Shown one piece after another: positions 26,858 to 38,299 of a stretch of 64,000 nt of DNA. Source of the stretch: a bacterium (GTDB lineage: Bacteria > Bacillota > Bacilli > Lactobacillales > Streptococcaceae); assembly GCA_905221105.1 (NCBI GenBank), contig CAJNBW010000002.1:178463-242462 (forward strand), written 5' to 3'. Below the pieces are notes generated by a model. It was not told the DNA's origin. It ran no database searches and saw only the letters and a program-made list of their open reading frames with translations. A program made the position numbers and the translations under genes. The first letter of the stretch is position 1, and every line of letters begins with the position of its first letter.

Positions 26858-27706
26858 ATGATTAAAAAAATTTACCCCATTTTTACCATTTTACTAGGTG
26901 CTGCTATTTATGCTTTTGGACTGACTTATTTTGTAGTTCCCCATCATCTCTTTGAAGGAGGGGCGACAGGTATTACCCTCATCACCTTTTATCTTTTTAA
27001 AATCCCTGTTTCCCTCATGAACCTGCTGATTAATATTCCCCTTTTCATCTTGGCTTGGAAGATCTTTGGAGTAAAATCTCTCTATTCTAGTTTGCTTGGA
27101 ACCTTAGCTTTGTCCGCCTGGTTGGCTTTTTTTGAGCGTGTTCCCCTTCATATTGATCTTCAAGGTGATTTACTAATCACAGCTCTTATAGCGGGAATTC
27201 TATTGGGAATTGGCCTCGGAATTATCTTTAATGCTGGAGGTACAACTGGTGGTACTGATATTCTAGCTCGTATTCTCAACAAATACACTCATATATCCAT
27301 GGGGAAACTGCTCTTTATCTTAGATTTTTGTATTCTCATGCTTATTCTCCTTATCTTCAAGGATTTGAGATTGGTTTCCTACACGCTCTTATTTGATTTT
27401 ATCGTTTCGCGTGTCATTGATTTGATTGGCGAAGGTGGCTACGCTGGTAAAGGCTTTATGATTATCACAAAACGTCCTGACCAACTTGCTAAAGCGATTA
27501 ATGATGACCTAGGAAGAGGTGTTACATTTATTTCCGGTCAAGGCTACTATAGTAAAGAAAATTTGAAAATCATTTACTGTATTGTCGGTAGAAATGAGAT
27601 TGTGAAAATGAAGGAAATGATTCATCGAATCGATCCTCAAGCCTTTATAACTATTACAGAAGCCCATGAAATCCTAGGAGAAGGATTTACCTTTGAAAAA
27701 GAATAA
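26858..27706 (+). CDS. YitT-family membrane protein (DUF161 + DUF2179)
   Basis: A 282-residue protein with five or six TM segments in the first two thirds (FTILLGAAIYAFGLTYFVVP, HHLFEGGATGITLI, GIIFNAGGTTGGTDILARIL). A cytoplasmic C-terminal ACT-like DUF2179 domain follows (GRGVTFISGQGYYSKENLKIIYCIVGRNEI). The transport function is not established. ATG 26858 has AGAGGTG. Transcribed opposite to both neighbours, with a shared terminator downstream. Confidence 0.9.
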   Translation: MIKKIYPIFTILLGAAIYAFGLTYFVVPHHLFEGGATGITLITFYLFKIPVSLMNLLINIPLFILAWKIFGVKSLYSSLLGTLALSAWLAFFERVPLHIDLQGDLLITALIAGILLGIGLGIIFNAGGTTGGTDILARILNKYTHISMGKLLFILDFCILMLILLIFKDLRLVSYTLLFDFIVSRVIDLIGEGGYAGKGFMIITKRPDQLAKAINDDLGRGVTFISGQGYYSKENLKIIYCIVGRNEIVKMKEMIHRIDPQAFITITEAHEILGEGFTFEKE

Positions 27707-27736
27707 AAAGAGGTCTTGTAGTTACCTCTTTTTTGT
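27706..27736. terminator. Terminator between yitT-like gene and ribF
   Basis: AAAAGAGGT / ACCTCTTTTTT hairpin with loop CTTGTAGTT directly at the stop codon. The left A tract makes it usable in both directions. Confidence 0.8.
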
Positions 27737-27753
27737 TTTATTTACTCAAACTT

Positions 27754-28671
27754 TTAAGACCAATTCCGAGCTACTTCTTCGTCTGCCTTTAACTGATCCA
27801 CTAATTGATCAACTGAGTCAAATTTGGTCATGTCTCGAATGCGATCAAGCCAATAAACCATGACAGTTTCCCCATAAATATCTTGATTAAAATTAAAAAT
27901 ATTAACTTCAAAACGGGCTTCTTCTCCATCAAAGGTCACATTTTTTCCAACACTAGCCATGGCACGATACTTCTGTCTTTGAATTTCAACATCAACGACA
28001 TAAACACCATCTGCTGGCATATAAGTACGGTCTAAGAGGACAAGATTAGCAGTAGGATATCCAATTGTTCGGCCACGAGCATTGCCATGAACGACCATAC
28101 CTCTCGATGGAAGTGGTGCCCCCAAAAGTTCCCCTGCTTCTTTCACATTTCCGTCTAAAATAGCTTGACGAATACGAGTAGAACTAATCTTTCCTTTTTC
28201 ATCTTCTACAGGTGGGACAATGATGATTTCTCCATCAAAGTAATCCTTTAAATCTTCTGCCGTTTTTTTATCAGAACCAAATGTATAATCAAAACCTGCA
28301 ACAATAATTTTGGCATTCATAGCCTTGATATAAGTTGCAAAAAATTCTTCTGCCGTAAGACTAGCGAATTGACTACTAAAATCAAGGAGATATAATTCTT
28401 CTACGCCTTCACGCTTTAATTTCCTCTCACGTTCAGCAGGGTTCAAAATATGTAAAAACAAATCAGGATGATAAGGCTCTAAAGCGATTTTTGGAGATTC
28501 ATTAAAGGTCATAACGACGATAGGCAATAAATCTTTTCTCGCAGCCTTATTGGCAACACGAAATAATTCTTGATGCCCCTTGTGTATACCATCAAAATAG
28601 CCGAGAACAACGACTGAATCAGATGGTGTGCCAATATCTTTTTGGTTTTTTATAGGAATAGTAATAATCAT
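27754..28671 (-). CDS. ribF: Bifunctional riboflavin kinase / FAD synthetase
   Basis: A 305-residue enzyme making FMN and FAD. The N-terminal nucleotidyltransferase has VVLGYFDGIHKGHQELF (GxFDGxHxGH). FDYTFGSDKKT and SSTRIRQAILDG belong to the FAD synthetase half. The flavokinase half has GRTIGYPTANL. No riboflavin synthesis genes are nearby. The ATG at 28671 lies exactly six bases after an extended -10 and has no Shine-Dalgarno, so the mRNA is predicted to be leaderless. Confidence 0.97.
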   Translation of the reverse strand: MIITIPIKNQKDIGTPSDSVVVLGYFDGIHKGHQELFRVANKAARKDLLPIVVMTFNESPKIALEPYHPDLFLHILNPAERERKLKREGVEELYLLDFSSQFASLTAEEFFATYIKAMNAKIIVAGFDYTFGSDKKTAEDLKDYFDGEIIIVPPVEDEKGKISSTRIRQAILDGNVKEAGELLGAPLPSRGMVVHGNARGRTIGYPTANLVLLDRTYMPADGVYVVDVEIQRQKYRAMASVGKNVTFDGEEARFEVNIFNFNQDIYGETVMVYWLDRIRDMTKFDSVDQLVDQLKADEEVARNWS

Positions 28672-28686
28672 AAAATAATTATATCA
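28671..28686 (-). promoter_or_regulatory. Extended -10 promoter placed for leaderless ribF mRNA
   Basis: Leftward TG (28685-28686), A, TATAAT (28678-28683), six bases TATTTT (28672-28677), then ATG at 28671. Confidence 0.75.
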
Positions 28687-28772
28687 TAGCGATAGCTATT
28701 TCTGGAACAGAAAATCTGAAATGTCGTTTTTTTAACCTGAAGTGCCTATTTTTGAAGAATTATATTTTTAAA

Positions 28773-28880
28773 ATCAGAAAAACGCATTATATCAGGCACT
28801 TAAAAGCTTGATACAATGCGTTTTATCATGAAAAGATCTACTGAATTCTATAGGAAATGAATTTCCAGCAGCCTTTTCAC
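28773..28880 (+). repeat. Dispersed intergenic repeat with palindromic core (copy 1), also map terminator
   Basis: AAATCAGAAAAACGCAT begins an element with a palindromic core (AAAACGCATT...AATGCGTTTT, 28781-28824). A tail similar to the reverse complement of 56341-56446 follows. The core, read leftward, ends in TTTTTCTGATTTT and so probably terminates map. Confidence 0.65.
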
Positions 28881-28886
28881 TTTCTT

Positions 28887-29747
28887 TTAATAAGTTCCTT
28901 CTTCACCTTGACTAGTCAAGATAACAGGTCCATCTTTTGTAATCACGAACTGGTGTTCATATTGACAAGATAGGCCACCGTCGATGGTCTTATGCGCCCA
29001 ACCAGTCTTCATATCTGTATCAATTTCCCAGTCACCAGTATTAATCATTGGTTCGATAGTCAGTACCATGCCTTCACGGAGACGAAGTCCACGTCCTGCA
29101 ATACCATAGTTAGGAACCATTGGTTCTTCGTGCATTGTTGGTCCAACACCATGTCCTACAAGATCGCGAACAACACCGTATCCACGGCTTTCAGCGTATT
29201 CTTGAATGGCTGCACCAATATCACCGATACGATTTCCAACGACAGCTTGCTCAATCCCCTTATACATAGCTTCTTTGGTTACATCCATCAAGTTTTTCAC
29301 TTCTTCGGACGGTGTACCTACAGCATAAGCCCAACAAGAATCTGCTAGACCACCAGAATAGCTCTGAGTGTATTTTTTCATTTGCTCAACATTGTTGAAG
29401 TTTAATTTTGAGACATTCAAATCCGATTTGGCAATAGGACCTCCCAAAACCATATCAACCTTGAGCAAATCACCATCTTTCAAGATATAGTGACGAGGGA
29501 AAGCGTGAGCTACTTCATCGTTAAGAGAGCAACAGGTAGCATAAGGATAGTCCATCATGGCACCGTCAACCCCAATCTGAAGCGGAAGGAAATTTTCTTC
29601 TTTACAACGACGGCGAACATACTCTTCAACTTCCCACATATCTACGCCAGGTTTAATCAAATCACGTAAGCCGATATGAATACTTGCGAGGAAATCACCG
29701 GCTTTATCCATAGCTTCGATTTCACGAGCTGATTTTAATGTTATCAT
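28887..29747 (-). CDS. map: Methionine aminopeptidase
   Basis: A 286-residue type I enzyme removing the initiator Met. Metal ligands fit the family pattern: KVDMVLGG and KSDLNVSKLN in the two Asp positions, DLVGHGVGPTMHEEP (His), LTIEPMI (Glu) and CQYEHQFVIT (Glu). It is longer than E. coli Map and carries the streptococcal insertion around residues 90-140 (NVEQMKKYTQSYSGGLADSCWA). AGGAGAAAAG precedes ATG 29747. Follows spxR by 15 bases. Confidence 0.96.
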   Translation of the reverse strand: MITLKSAREIEAMDKAGDFLASIHIGLRDLIKPGVDMWEVEEYVRRRCKEENFLPLQIGVDGAMMDYPYATCCSLNDEVAHAFPRHYILKDGDLLKVDMVLGGPIAKSDLNVSKLNFNNVEQMKKYTQSYSGGLADSCWAYAVGTPSEEVKNLMDVTKEAMYKGIEQAVVGNRIGDIGAAIQEYAESRGYGVVRDLVGHGVGPTMHEEPMVPNYGIAGRGLRLREGMVLTIEPMINTGDWEIDTDMKTGWAHKTIDGGLSCQYEHQFVITKDGPVILTSQGEEGTY

Positions 29748-29762
29748 CTTTTCTCCTAGTTT

Positions 29763-31040
29763 CTAATTAATTTTAACGGTCACATTTGCTTTTGAAACAA
29801 TCTGATGACCATGATAAATATCGTAATCAATAATAGCTGATCGTCTAGTATGATGGATAATGCGTGCTTGAATGCGCAGTATATCATCTATCTGAACAGC
29901 CTGTAAAAAGTAGATCAGCATCTGCTCGATAATGAGATTGCGACCACTATTTACAACTAAATCTTGGGTCATATGAGTCAAGATTTCTGCCAATACGCCG
30001 TTAGCCAAAACACCATTTTTTTCAAGCATAAAGGGCTCAACTGTAATGACGACTTCATCATGGTGATAAGAAAGTTTTTGTCCAATCTGTTCAGAAAAAG
30101 TCGGTAGAGCCGAAACTTGGGAACGACTCATTTTCTCCATGACATCGCGTCGTGTCACAACTCCAAGCAAGGTTTGATTATTCCGAACAACCGGTACCAT
30201 TTCAAAGTCTTCAGCAATCATCCGTTGACTCACATTGGCAATATTTGTCGATAATCCAACCAAAAATAGACTACGCGACATGACCTTGTCAATTGTCGTA
30301 CTTGGTGACTTATCACCTGCATCTCTCATGGTTACAACACCAACAACAACCTGGTGTTGATTGATAACTGGGAAACGACTGCTACGATTCTTACGAACTA
30401 AGTCCAAATAATCTTTAACGGTGTCGGTCTCTCTCAGAAAACCATACTCATGACTCGGACGATAAAGTTTCTCAACTGTCAAAATATCCGTCTTGATTTG
30501 AACATTTGACAGGGCTTTATTAATCATGGTTGCGACGGTGAAAGTATCATGCTTGCTTCTTAAAACAGGAATTCCTTTTTGATTGGCCAGTTTAAGAACA
30601 TCATCATGAACATGAAAACCACCTGTAACCAAAACGGCATTTTCATTTTCAAGCGCTAGTAATTGGATACGGGTCCGGTCTCCGACAATCAAGAGCCCCC
30701 CATCGTGAAGGTAAGACAAGATATTTTGTTCTGTCATAGCACCGATTGAAAATTTACTAAATTCTCTCTCTAAACCTTCTTGCCCAGCCAGAACCTCAGA
30801 AGAAGTCACTTCTGCAATTTCAGCAAAAGTTAATCTTTCAATCGCAACTTTCTGGGATTTAACACGGATAGTACCACTTCTAGGTCGGGTCTCTACTATT
30901 CCACGGTTTTCAGCTTCCTTGATAGCGCGATAAGCCGTTCCATCACTGACTCCCAGATGATTGGAAATACTACGAACACTGACCCTTTTACCTACTGGTA
31001 ATTCCTCTAAATAGCTTAGAATTTCCTGATGCTTACTCAT
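29763..31040 (-). CDS. spxR: SpxR-type regulator (HTH, DRTGG, two CBS, hotdog)
   Basis: A 425-residue protein with an N-terminal winged helix (VSVRSISNHLGVSDGTAYRAIKEAENRG, residues about 18-50), a DRTGG-like middle domain, and two CBS repeats (SRFPVINQHQVVVGVVTMRD and FEMVPVVRNNQTLLGVVTRRD, about 215-310). A C-terminal hotdog/thioesterase-like domain follows (about 330-425). This architecture is that of pneumococcal SpxR, which activates the pyruvate oxidase gene spxB and is thought to sense nucleotide or CoA-ester status. It overlaps the GNAT gene upstream by 8 bases. Confidence 0.88.
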   Translation of the reverse strand: MSKHQEILSYLEELPVGKRVSVRSISNHLGVSDGTAYRAIKEAENRGIVETRPRSGTIRVKSQKVAIERLTFAEIAEVTSSEVLAGQEGLEREFSKFSIGAMTEQNILSYLHDGGLLIVGDRTRIQLLALENENAVLVTGGFHVHDDVLKLANQKGIPVLRSKHDTFTVATMINKALSNVQIKTDILTVEKLYRPSHEYGFLRETDTVKDYLDLVRKNRSSRFPVINQHQVVVGVVTMRDAGDKSPSTTIDKVMSRSLFLVGLSTNIANVSQRMIAEDFEMVPVVRNNQTLLGVVTRRDVMEKMSRSQVSALPTFSEQIGQKLSYHHDEVVITVEPFMLEKNGVLANGVLAEILTHMTQDLVVNSGRNLIIEQMLIYFLQAVQIDDILRIQARIIHHTRRSAIIDYDIYHGHQIVSKANVTVKIN

Positions 31041-31584
31041 TGAATTCTCCTTTTACATACCGAAATTCAAGATAATCCCGCATTTTTCTTGTGTAGCGAT
31101 CACTTCCCTTAAACTGACGGAACAAACTAAATCCAGCTTTAAGAGCAACCTTTTGACTTGCTTCATTTTCAAGGTGGGTAATGATAGATAATTGTTTTAA
31201 GCCAAATTCCTCAAAAGAAAGCTGACAAATTTTTCTAACAACCTCTGTCATAAATCCTTGCGACCAAGCATCTTTTCTCAAAAAATAGCCAAGTTCTGCT
31301 TCTTTTTTAATTTCATCTAACTTTTCAAACTTAACAGAACCAATCATTTTTTCAGTTTTCTGGTCACAAATTGCCCATACTCCCAAAGGAGCCTTCATAA
31401 AGTAATTGGCCAGTGCATATTGACTCTCTTCCAGACTTGCCTGAGTCGGGAAAATAAATTGTAAATTTTCAGGATTTGAGGCTATCTCATGGAAGTCTTG
31501 ACTATCACTAAAAAAGAAAGGACGCAAATACAAGCGATCCGTTTCAAAAAAAGAAAACATTGCTAATTTGGTCCAAATATTCAT
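31033..31584 (-). CDS. GNAT-family N-acetyltransferase (RimJ/RimL-like)
   Basis: A 183-residue protein with ETDRLYLRPFFFSDSQDFHEI, typical of the RimJ/L subgroup, ELGYFLRKDAWSQGFMTEVVRKI in the acetyl-CoA loop, and NEASQKVALKAGFSLFRQFKG. The start at ATG 31584 follows GAGG by five bases; a GTG at 31590 is in frame but lies within that box. It is coupled to spxR downstream (8-base overlap) and follows murZ closely. Substrate unknown. Confidence 0.87.
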   Translation of the reverse strand: MNIWTKLAMFSFFETDRLYLRPFFFSDSQDFHEIASNPENLQFIFPTQASLEESQYALANYFMKAPLGVWAICDQKTEKMIGSVKFEKLDEIKKEAELGYFLRKDAWSQGFMTEVVRKICQLSFEEFGLKQLSIITHLENEASQKVALKAGFSLFRQFKGSDRYTRKMRDYLEFRYVKGEFNE

Positions 31585-31599
31585 AAACACCTCTACGGT

Positions 31600-32859
31600 T
31601 TAATCCTCAACAAGTCTAATATCCGCCCCTAGATTACGTAATTTTTCGATAATATCAGAATAACCACGTAAGATAAACTCGATATTGGTAATTTCAGTTT
31701 GCCCCTCGGCCATCAAACCAGCAATAACTAAAGCTGCACCAGCTCTCAGGTCAGTTGCTTTAACACTGGCTCCACGCAAATCACATCCACCTGTGTACAA
31801 AATATGACCATTTGTTGTCGAAATGTCTGCATCCATCTTTGCTAGTTCAAAAACATGATTTACACGTTTTTCGTAAATCGTATCGACAATTGTACCACGA
31901 CCATTCGCTCTTAGTAAAAGTGGGGTAATCGGTTGTTGCAAATCAGTTGCAAAGCCTGGGTAAGGAGCTGTCTTAATATTGATTGCTTTCAAATTAAACT
32001 GCTCTTCGACAAAAATGCTGTCTTCAGATACAGTCATTCTAACTCCCATTTCTTCCAGTTTAGCAATAAATCCTTCTAGGTGTTCGTAAAGAACATTATT
32101 TATACGAATCCCCTTGCCGACTGCAGCAGCTAAAGAAATATAGGTTCCAGCTTCAATACGGTCTGGAATCACCTGATGACGCGTTCCATGTAATCTGTCA
32201 ACACCATCAATAATGATGATATTAGTTCCTGCACCACGGATATGGGCACCCATATTATTCAAGAGAGTAGCTACATCAATAATCTCAGGCTCACGGGCTG
32301 CATTTTCAATAATGGTACGACCATTTGCTTTAACTGCAGCAATCATCGTATTAATCGTCGCACCCACACTAACCGTATCCATGTAAATACTTGCACCATG
32401 AAGACCAATCTCTTTAGAAGACAACTTCATGGTATCCCCTTCGTAGCTAACCTTAGCTCCCATGGCTTCAAATGCCTTAAGGTGTAGGTCAATCGGACGA
32501 GGACCAAGATCACATCCTCCCGGTAAACCAACTGTTGCTTCACCAAAACGGCCTAAGAGGCTCCCATAAAAATAGTAAGATGCACGAAGACTGTTAATTT
32601 TACCATAAGGCATTGGAATATTTTGAACACCTCTTGGATCAATCTCCAATACATCATCATAACGCTTAACAGTAGCTCCCATCAATTCCATAATTTCGAC
32701 AAGACTGGCTACATCCGAAATATCTGGAACACAATCCAAAGTCACCACATCATCAGCCAATATAATAGCTGGAATTAAGGCCACAACACTATTTTTAGCA
32801 CCACTAATAGTGATTTCACCTTGCAGTGGTAATCCACCATTGATAATAATTTTTCTCAT
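31600..32859 (-). CDS. murZ: UDP-N-acetylglucosamine 1-carboxyvinyltransferase (MurZ-type MurA)
   Basis: A 419-residue enzyme catalysing the first committed step of peptidoglycan synthesis (enolpyruvyl transfer from PEP to UDP-GlcNAc). Lys22-Asn23 lies in [13 protein letters not shown]. The PEP-binding/fosfomycin-target Cys is in [11 protein letters not shown] (about Cys116). [10 protein letters not shown] and GFATDLQQP complete the family motifs. Of the two streptococcal MurA paralogues, this resembles the MurZ (MurA2) copy. An extended -10 (TGA-TATACT, 32909-32917) lies about 50 bases upstream of ATG 32859. The Shine-Dalgarno is weak. Confidence 0.93.
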   Translation of the reverse strand: MRKIIINGGLPLQGEITISGAKNSVVALIPAIILADDVVTLDCVPDISDVASLVEIMELMGATVKRYDDVLEIDPRGVQNIPMPYGKINSLRASYYFYGSLLGRFGEATVGLPGGCDLGPRPIDLHLKAFEAMGAKVSYEGDTMKLSSKEIGLHGASIYMDTVSVGATINTMIAAVKANGRTIIENAAREPEIIDVATLLNNMGAHIRGAGTNIIIIDGVDRLHGTRHQVIPDRIEAGTYISLAAAVGKGIRINNVLYEHLEGFIAKLEEMGVRMTVSEDSIFVEEQFNLKAINIKTAPYPGFATDLQQPITPLLLRANGRGTIVDTIYEKRVNHVFELAKMDADISTTNGHILYTGGCDLRGASVKATDLRAGAALVIAGLMAEGQTEITNIEFILRGYSDIIEKLRNLGADIRLVED

Positions 32860-33023
32860 TATAAGTTTTTAATACTCTTTCAAGATTTCTAATAAGGTCC
32901 TACACTACAGTATATCATAAATTCACCTTTTTTTCCATCAATTTCAATTTTATTAGATGAATCCTATTTGTTAGTAACTGAGATTTCTTAAAAGGTTATG
33001 CCCCTTTTTTGCCCCCTGAACAC

Positions 33024-33058
33024 AAAAATAGCCCTTCGGAAAAATCCGATGGGCTAGA
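33024..33058 (-). terminator. Terminator of eno
   Basis: Leftward AGCCC(AT)CGGA-TTTT-TCCG(AA)GGGCT followed by ATTTTTG. An additional CCGAAC...GTTCGG hairpin lies between it and the stop (33078-33105). Confidence 0.85.
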
Positions 33059-33127
33059 AACGTTGTTAAATCAACGGCCGAACTTTTGAGTTTCAAGGTT
33101 CGGGATAAAACAGTTCACTGAACTATT

Positions 33128-34435
<1,308 letters not shown>

Positions 34436-34470
34436 TTACTCTCCTTATGAGTTAAATTTTTTACACCTCT

Positions 34471-34556
34471 ATAATACCTTAAAACCCCTCCTTTTTCAAG
34501 AAAAAACGTTATCTTTGTGCAAATTTTCCTTAACTTTATAAAGTAATCGCTTTCTT
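34471..34556 (-). promoter_or_regulatory. Promoter of eno with upstream cre-like site
   Basis: Leftward TTGAAA (34494-34499), 17-base spacer, TATTAT (34471-34476). AAGAAAGCGATTACT (34542-34556) resembles a CcpA cre site with one or two mismatches. It is centred about 80 bases upstream of the predicted start, a position compatible with activation. The cre part is tentative. Confidence 0.6.
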
Positions 34557-34580
34557 TTGTCTGTTTTATTCTAACTTTTA

Positions 34581-34596
34581 TGATATACTGTTTTCA
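34581..34596 (+). promoter_or_regulatory. Extended -10 promoter placed for leaderless yueI-like mRNA
   Basis: TG (34581-34582), A, TATACT (34584-34589), six bases GTTTTC, then ATG at 34596. No Shine-Dalgarno. Confidence 0.75.
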
Positions 34597-35042
34597 TGAC
34601 AGATTTATCAAAACAATTACTTGAAAAAGCTCATGGTGGGCCAAAATTAAATCCAGATGAACAAAGACGCTATCTTGGTACTTTTGAGGAAAGAGTTCTT
34701 GGCTATGCAGATATTGATACGGCAAATAGCCCTCAATTAGAAAAAGGATTTTTATCTATCTTAGAAAACCTTCAAGAAAAGGCTGAGCCACTATTTGTGA
34801 AGATTTCCCCAACTATCGAATTTGACAAGCAAGTTTTCTACTTGAAAGAAGCAAAAGAAACCAATAGTCAAGCTACTATAGTATCTGAAGAACACACTTC
34901 TTCTCCTTTCGGCCTGGTTATTCACACCAATGCACCCGTTCAAGTAGAAGAAAAGGATCTTCGACTTGCTTTTGCAAAACTTTGGGAAAGTAAAAAGAAA
35001 GAACCAGCCAAAACATCCATCTGGAAGAAATGGTTTGGCTAA
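34596..35042 (+). CDS. YueI-family (DUF1694) protein
   Basis: A 148-residue soluble protein of unknown function. The N-terminal [20 protein letters not shown] is the hallmark of DUF1694/YueI, which adopts a ribosomal L7Ae-like fold. [13 protein letters not shown] near the end is basic. It has no ribosome binding site and is probably leaderless. Its stop codon overlaps the convergent glycerate kinase stop by three bases. Confidence 0.88.
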   Translation: MTDLSKQLLEKAHGGPKLNPDEQRRYLGTFEERVLGYADIDTANSPQLEKGFLSILENLQEKAEPLFVKISPTIEFDKQVFYLKEAKETNSQATIVSEEHTSSPFGLVIHTNAPVQVEEKDLRLAFAKLWESKKKEPAKTSIWKKWFG

Positions 35043-36154
35043 ATCTTAGGCATCTTTAATAAATGTCCAATATTGGTGGCCGTATGCTCCAAATAGAAAC
35101 TTGCTTTTTTCATACTATCTTCTAGTGGTTCACTTTTCTCCAAAATAGAAAAGGCTGCTTGGATATTTTCAAATGGTAGGGAAGGTAAATCTTCAGCGAG
35201 ACTACCGCAAATGGCAATAACAGGAACTCCGACAGGGGTTCTTTTTGCTACGCCTATAGGCGCTTTCCCTGCTAAACTTTGACGATCTAGTCTTCCTTCA
35301 CCAACGATAACCAAATCAGCATCTGCAACTTTCTTATCAAAGTCAATCAAGTCTAGGCAGGTGTCAATTCCAGATACGATACTTGCCTTAGCAAAGGCAC
35401 ACAAACCGCCAGCAATTCCTCCACCAGCTCCTGCTCCTTTAATTTTCAATGTTGCAGAGGAGACTTTTTCATAAAAATCTTGGATTGCCTGATCTATAGT
35501 CTCAAACATAGTAGGATCTAGGCATTTTTGCTTGCCAAACGTGTAGGTCGCACCTTGGTGTCCACATAAGGGACTCACGACGTCTGCTAAAATACGAATT
35601 TGAACATCTTCAGGAATTTTATAACGATTTTCTGTTGAAATAGAAGCTAAGTTTAGTAAGGATTGACCGCAAGCCGGCAAGGCATTTCCATCCCTATCAT
35701 AAAATTGATAACCTAAACCAGCAACAATCCCCAGTCCTCCATCATTACTAGCCGTACCACCAACGCCAATATAGATATCTTTAATTCCTTGATCAATGAG
35801 GTGGCGAATCAACTCTCCAATACCACAAGTTTGGATTTGCAGTGGATTTCGTTTCTCCAGAGGAATTTTTCCAAGGCCAACCAAATCAGCAACTTCGAAG
35901 AGGGCTAATTCCCCTTTTTGAAAATAGCGCATGGCTTCTTCTTGACCAAAAGGTCCTGTCACTTGGATCCATTTTTCTTCAAGCTCAAGAGAATGTCGGA
36001 TAGCATCTACAGTGCCTTCTCCCCCATCACCAACAGGGCAGAGGAGACAGTCTACATCTGCAAGCGATTGTTGGAAACCTCTCTTAATAGCTTCAGCAAC
36101 TTTCTGTGCGCTTAAGCTTTCCTTAAACGAATCTGGTGCAATTACAATCTTCAT
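35039..36154 (-). CDS. Glycerate kinase (GK type 1)
   Basis: A 371-residue enzyme phosphorylating glycerate, probably to 2-phosphoglycerate, which feeds enolase. Family motifs: [16 protein letters not shown] at the N-terminus, [39 protein letters not shown] and [18 protein letters not shown] start at ATG 36154, which has GAGG seven bases upstream. An ATG at 36166 overlaps the serB stop (ATGA) and would add four residues. Coupled to serB upstream. Confidence 0.92.
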   Translation of the reverse strand: MKIVIAPDSFKESLSAQKVAEAIKRGFQQSLADVDCLLCPVGDGGEGTVDAIRHSLELEEKWIQVTGPFGQEEAMRYFQKGELALFEVADLVGLGKIPLEKRNPLQIQTCGIGELIRHLIDQGIKDIYIGVGGTASNDGGLGIVAGLGYQFYDRDGNALPACGQSLLNLASISTENRYKIPEDVQIRILADVVSPLCGHQGATYTFGKQKCLDPTMFETIDQAIQDFYEKVSSATLKIKGAGAGGGIAGGLCAFAKASIVSGIDTCLDLIDFDKKVADADLVIVGEGRLDRQSLAGKAPIGVAKRTPVGVPVIAICGSLAEDLPSLPFENIQAAFSILEKSEPLEDSMKKASFYLEHTATNIGHLLKMPKI

Positions 36155-36162
36155 ATTTTCCC

Positions 36163-36807
36163 TCATTCTAAATAGTCAATCAAAGGAAGAACTTCTAAAA
36201 AATCCCTCTTGTCAACATGATGTGGTATTTCTTTTTTCAGTACTTCTTTAGCACAAAAAGCAATTCCTAGTCCTGCTGATTTCAACATTAATAAGTCATT
36301 GGCACCATCACCGATTGCAACTGTTCTTTCTCTAGGGAGTTTGAGTTCCTTTCTCCATTTTTCCAGAGTTGCTTGTTTGACTTCAGGGCTTATAATTGCT
36401 CCAACTAATTTTCCTGTTAGAAGACCGTCTTTGACTTCAAGTTGGTTGGCAGAGAAATAGGTAATGCCAAGGGATTTTGCTAGTCTCTCAACTATTGGTG
36501 TAAATCCACCAGACACCAGACCTACTAGGATGCCATTCTTTTGGAGAATGGAAATGAATTCCTGGGCATTTGGCGTTAAATGAATAGAGTTAAAAACTTT
36601 CTCAAAGACCGAAACAGGAAGACCTTCCAACAAGGACACTCTTTTTCTTAAACTGCTTTCAAAGTCCAACTCTCCTCTCATTGCCCGACTTGTAATCTGC
36701 GCAATTTCCTCCTCACAACCTGCCTCTCTTCCCAAAAGGTCAATCACTTCTTCTAGGATTAAGGTGCCGTCAACATCCATGACACACAAGCCTTTTATTT
36801 GAGACAT
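36163..36807 (-). CDS. serB: Phosphoserine phosphatase (HAD superfamily)
   Basis: A 214-residue HAD hydrolase. Motif I MDVDGTLI has the nucleophile Asp11 and Asp13, [10 protein letters not shown] gives motif II, and [19 protein letters not shown] gives motif III. It resembles SerB without the ACT domain. It would give serine from phosphoserine; serA and serC are not in the window, so other phosphomonoesters remain possible. A GAGGAGAG box precedes ATG 36807. Confidence 0.88.
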   Translation of the reverse strand: MSQIKGLCVMDVDGTLILEEVIDLLGREAGCEEEIAQITSRAMRGELDFESSLRKRVSLLEGLPVSVFEKVFNSIHLTPNAQEFISILQKNGILVGLVSGGFTPIVERLAKSLGITYFSANQLEVKDGLLTGKLVGAIISPEVKQATLEKWRKELKLPRERTVAIGDGANDLLMLKSAGLGIAFCAKEVLKKEIPHHVDKRDFLEVLPLIDYLE

Positions 36808-36828
36808 AAACTCTCCTCTCTAAACAGC

Positions 36829-36860
36829 CCAAAAATCGTATGAAGTCATCATACGATTTT
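36829..36860 (-). terminator. Terminator of the glg operon
   Basis: Leftward AAAATCGTATGA / TCATACGATTTT hairpin with loop TGACT, then TTTGGG. It lies just past the glgA stop. Confidence 0.8.
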
Positions 36861-36865
36861 ATCTA

Positions 36866-38299
36866 TTAGTTAACTAAACTATGGTACAAGTCAAGGTATG
36901 ATTTGCAGGCTGTATCCCATGAGAAATCACACTCCATAGCTTGTTTTTGTAAGTTTCTCCAAACGTCAGGATGGTTCCTATACAAGTCCAATGCTGTTTG
37001 GAAAGTCCAATTTAACCAATAAGGAGATAGATTGTCAAAGCTAAAGCCTGTACCGCTTCCTTCGATTGGATTGAAAGCGCGGACAGTATCTCGCAAACCA
37101 CCAACTTCATGAACCAATGGCAAGGTTCCGTACCGCATCGCCATCATTTGAGACAAGCCACATGGTTCAAAACGACTTGGCATGAGGAAGAGGTCACAAG
37201 CAGCGTAGATTTCTTGAGCAAGTTTGACATCAAAAGTGATATTTGCTGATAGCTTGTCTGGGTAAATCTGAGCAAACCACGAGAAAGCACCTTCAAAGGC
37301 TGGATCTCCAGTTCCCAAAAGAACAATCTGAACATCATTTTGCAAGATATGATGCAAACTTTCGACCACCACATCAAAACCTTTTTGACGTGTCAAACGA
37401 GAAACAATTCCCACCAGTGGAACGTCAGCTCTAACTGGCAAGCCAACTCTCTCTTGCAATTTTGCCTTATTTTGGGCTTTCCCAGACAAATCTTCTTGAT
37501 TAAAATGATAGTCTAAAAGAGCATCTGTCTGAGGATTATACAGGTCAGCATCAATCCCATTCACGATACCAGAGACCTTGCCAGATTCCATTCGAAGAAT
37601 CTGATCTAAGTTACATCCGAACTGACTGGTCATAATTTCATGAGCATAGCTAGGTGAAACTGTTGAAACACGATCCGAATAAAGAATACCAGCCTTCATC
37701 CAGTTTAGACAGTTGTTCCAGCGAAGGGTACCATCAGCGTAACGTTCAAAGCCAACCCCAAACAAATCCCATAACATTCCCTCTGAAAATTGTCCTTGGA
37801 ATTCCAAATTATGAATGGTTAAAACAGTTTTAATTCCTTGATAAGCTTGAATCCAACGGTATTTTTCCTTTAACAAGAAAGGAATCATAGCTGTATGGTA
37901 GTCATGAGCATGGAGAAGATCAGGGATAAAGTCAATTCTTTCCATAGCCTCAATGGCAGCCAGTTGGAAAAAGGCGAAACGTTCCCCATCGTCAAAATCA
38001 CCATAAACATGACCACGGAAGAAATAATATTGGCTGTCAATAAAGTAGAAGGTCACACCGTTTAAGACGGTTTTCTTAATCCCACAGTACTGTCTGCGCC
38101 AACCGACGCTCACCTCAAAATGAAGAACATCTTCAATCTGATTTCCAAATTTAGCATCTACCATGTCATAGTAGGGTAAAATCACTGCAACTTCGTGCCC
38201 AGCTTTTACCAGTGATTTTGGAAGAGCGCCAATGACATCTCCCAAACCACCTGTTTTTGAAAAGGGTGCACCCTCTGCTGCTACAAATAAAATTTTCAT
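36866..38299 (-). CDS. glgA: Glycogen synthase (ADP-glucose, GT5)
   Basis: A 477-residue glycosyltransferase adding glucose from ADP-glucose to alpha-1,4-glucan. The N-terminal SKTGGLGDV loop (Lys15) binds ADP-glucose. [24 protein letters not shown] and [22 protein letters not shown] are the GT5 signatures. It starts 4 bases inside the glgD 3' end, so it is coupled. Last gene of glgBCDA. Confidence 0.97.
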   Translation of the reverse strand: MKILFVAAEGAPFSKTGGLGDVIGALPKSLVKAGHEVAVILPYYDMVDAKFGNQIEDVLHFEVSVGWRRQYCGIKKTVLNGVTFYFIDSQYYFFRGHVYGDFDDGERFAFFQLAAIEAMERIDFIPDLLHAHDYHTAMIPFLLKEKYRWIQAYQGIKTVLTIHNLEFQGQFSEGMLWDLFGVGFERYADGTLRWNNCLNWMKAGILYSDRVSTVSPSYAHEIMTSQFGCNLDQILRMESGKVSGIVNGIDADLYNPQTDALLDYHFNQEDLSGKAQNKAKLQERVGLPVRADVPLVGIVSRLTRQKGFDVVVESLHHILQNDVQIVLLGTGDPAFEGAFSWFAQIYPDKLSANITFDVKLAQEIYAACDLFLMPSRFEPCGLSQMMAMRYGTLPLVHEVGGLRDTVRAFNPIEGSGTGFSFDNLSPYWLNWTFQTALDLYRNHPDVWRNLQKQAMECDFSWDTACKSYLDLYHSLVN

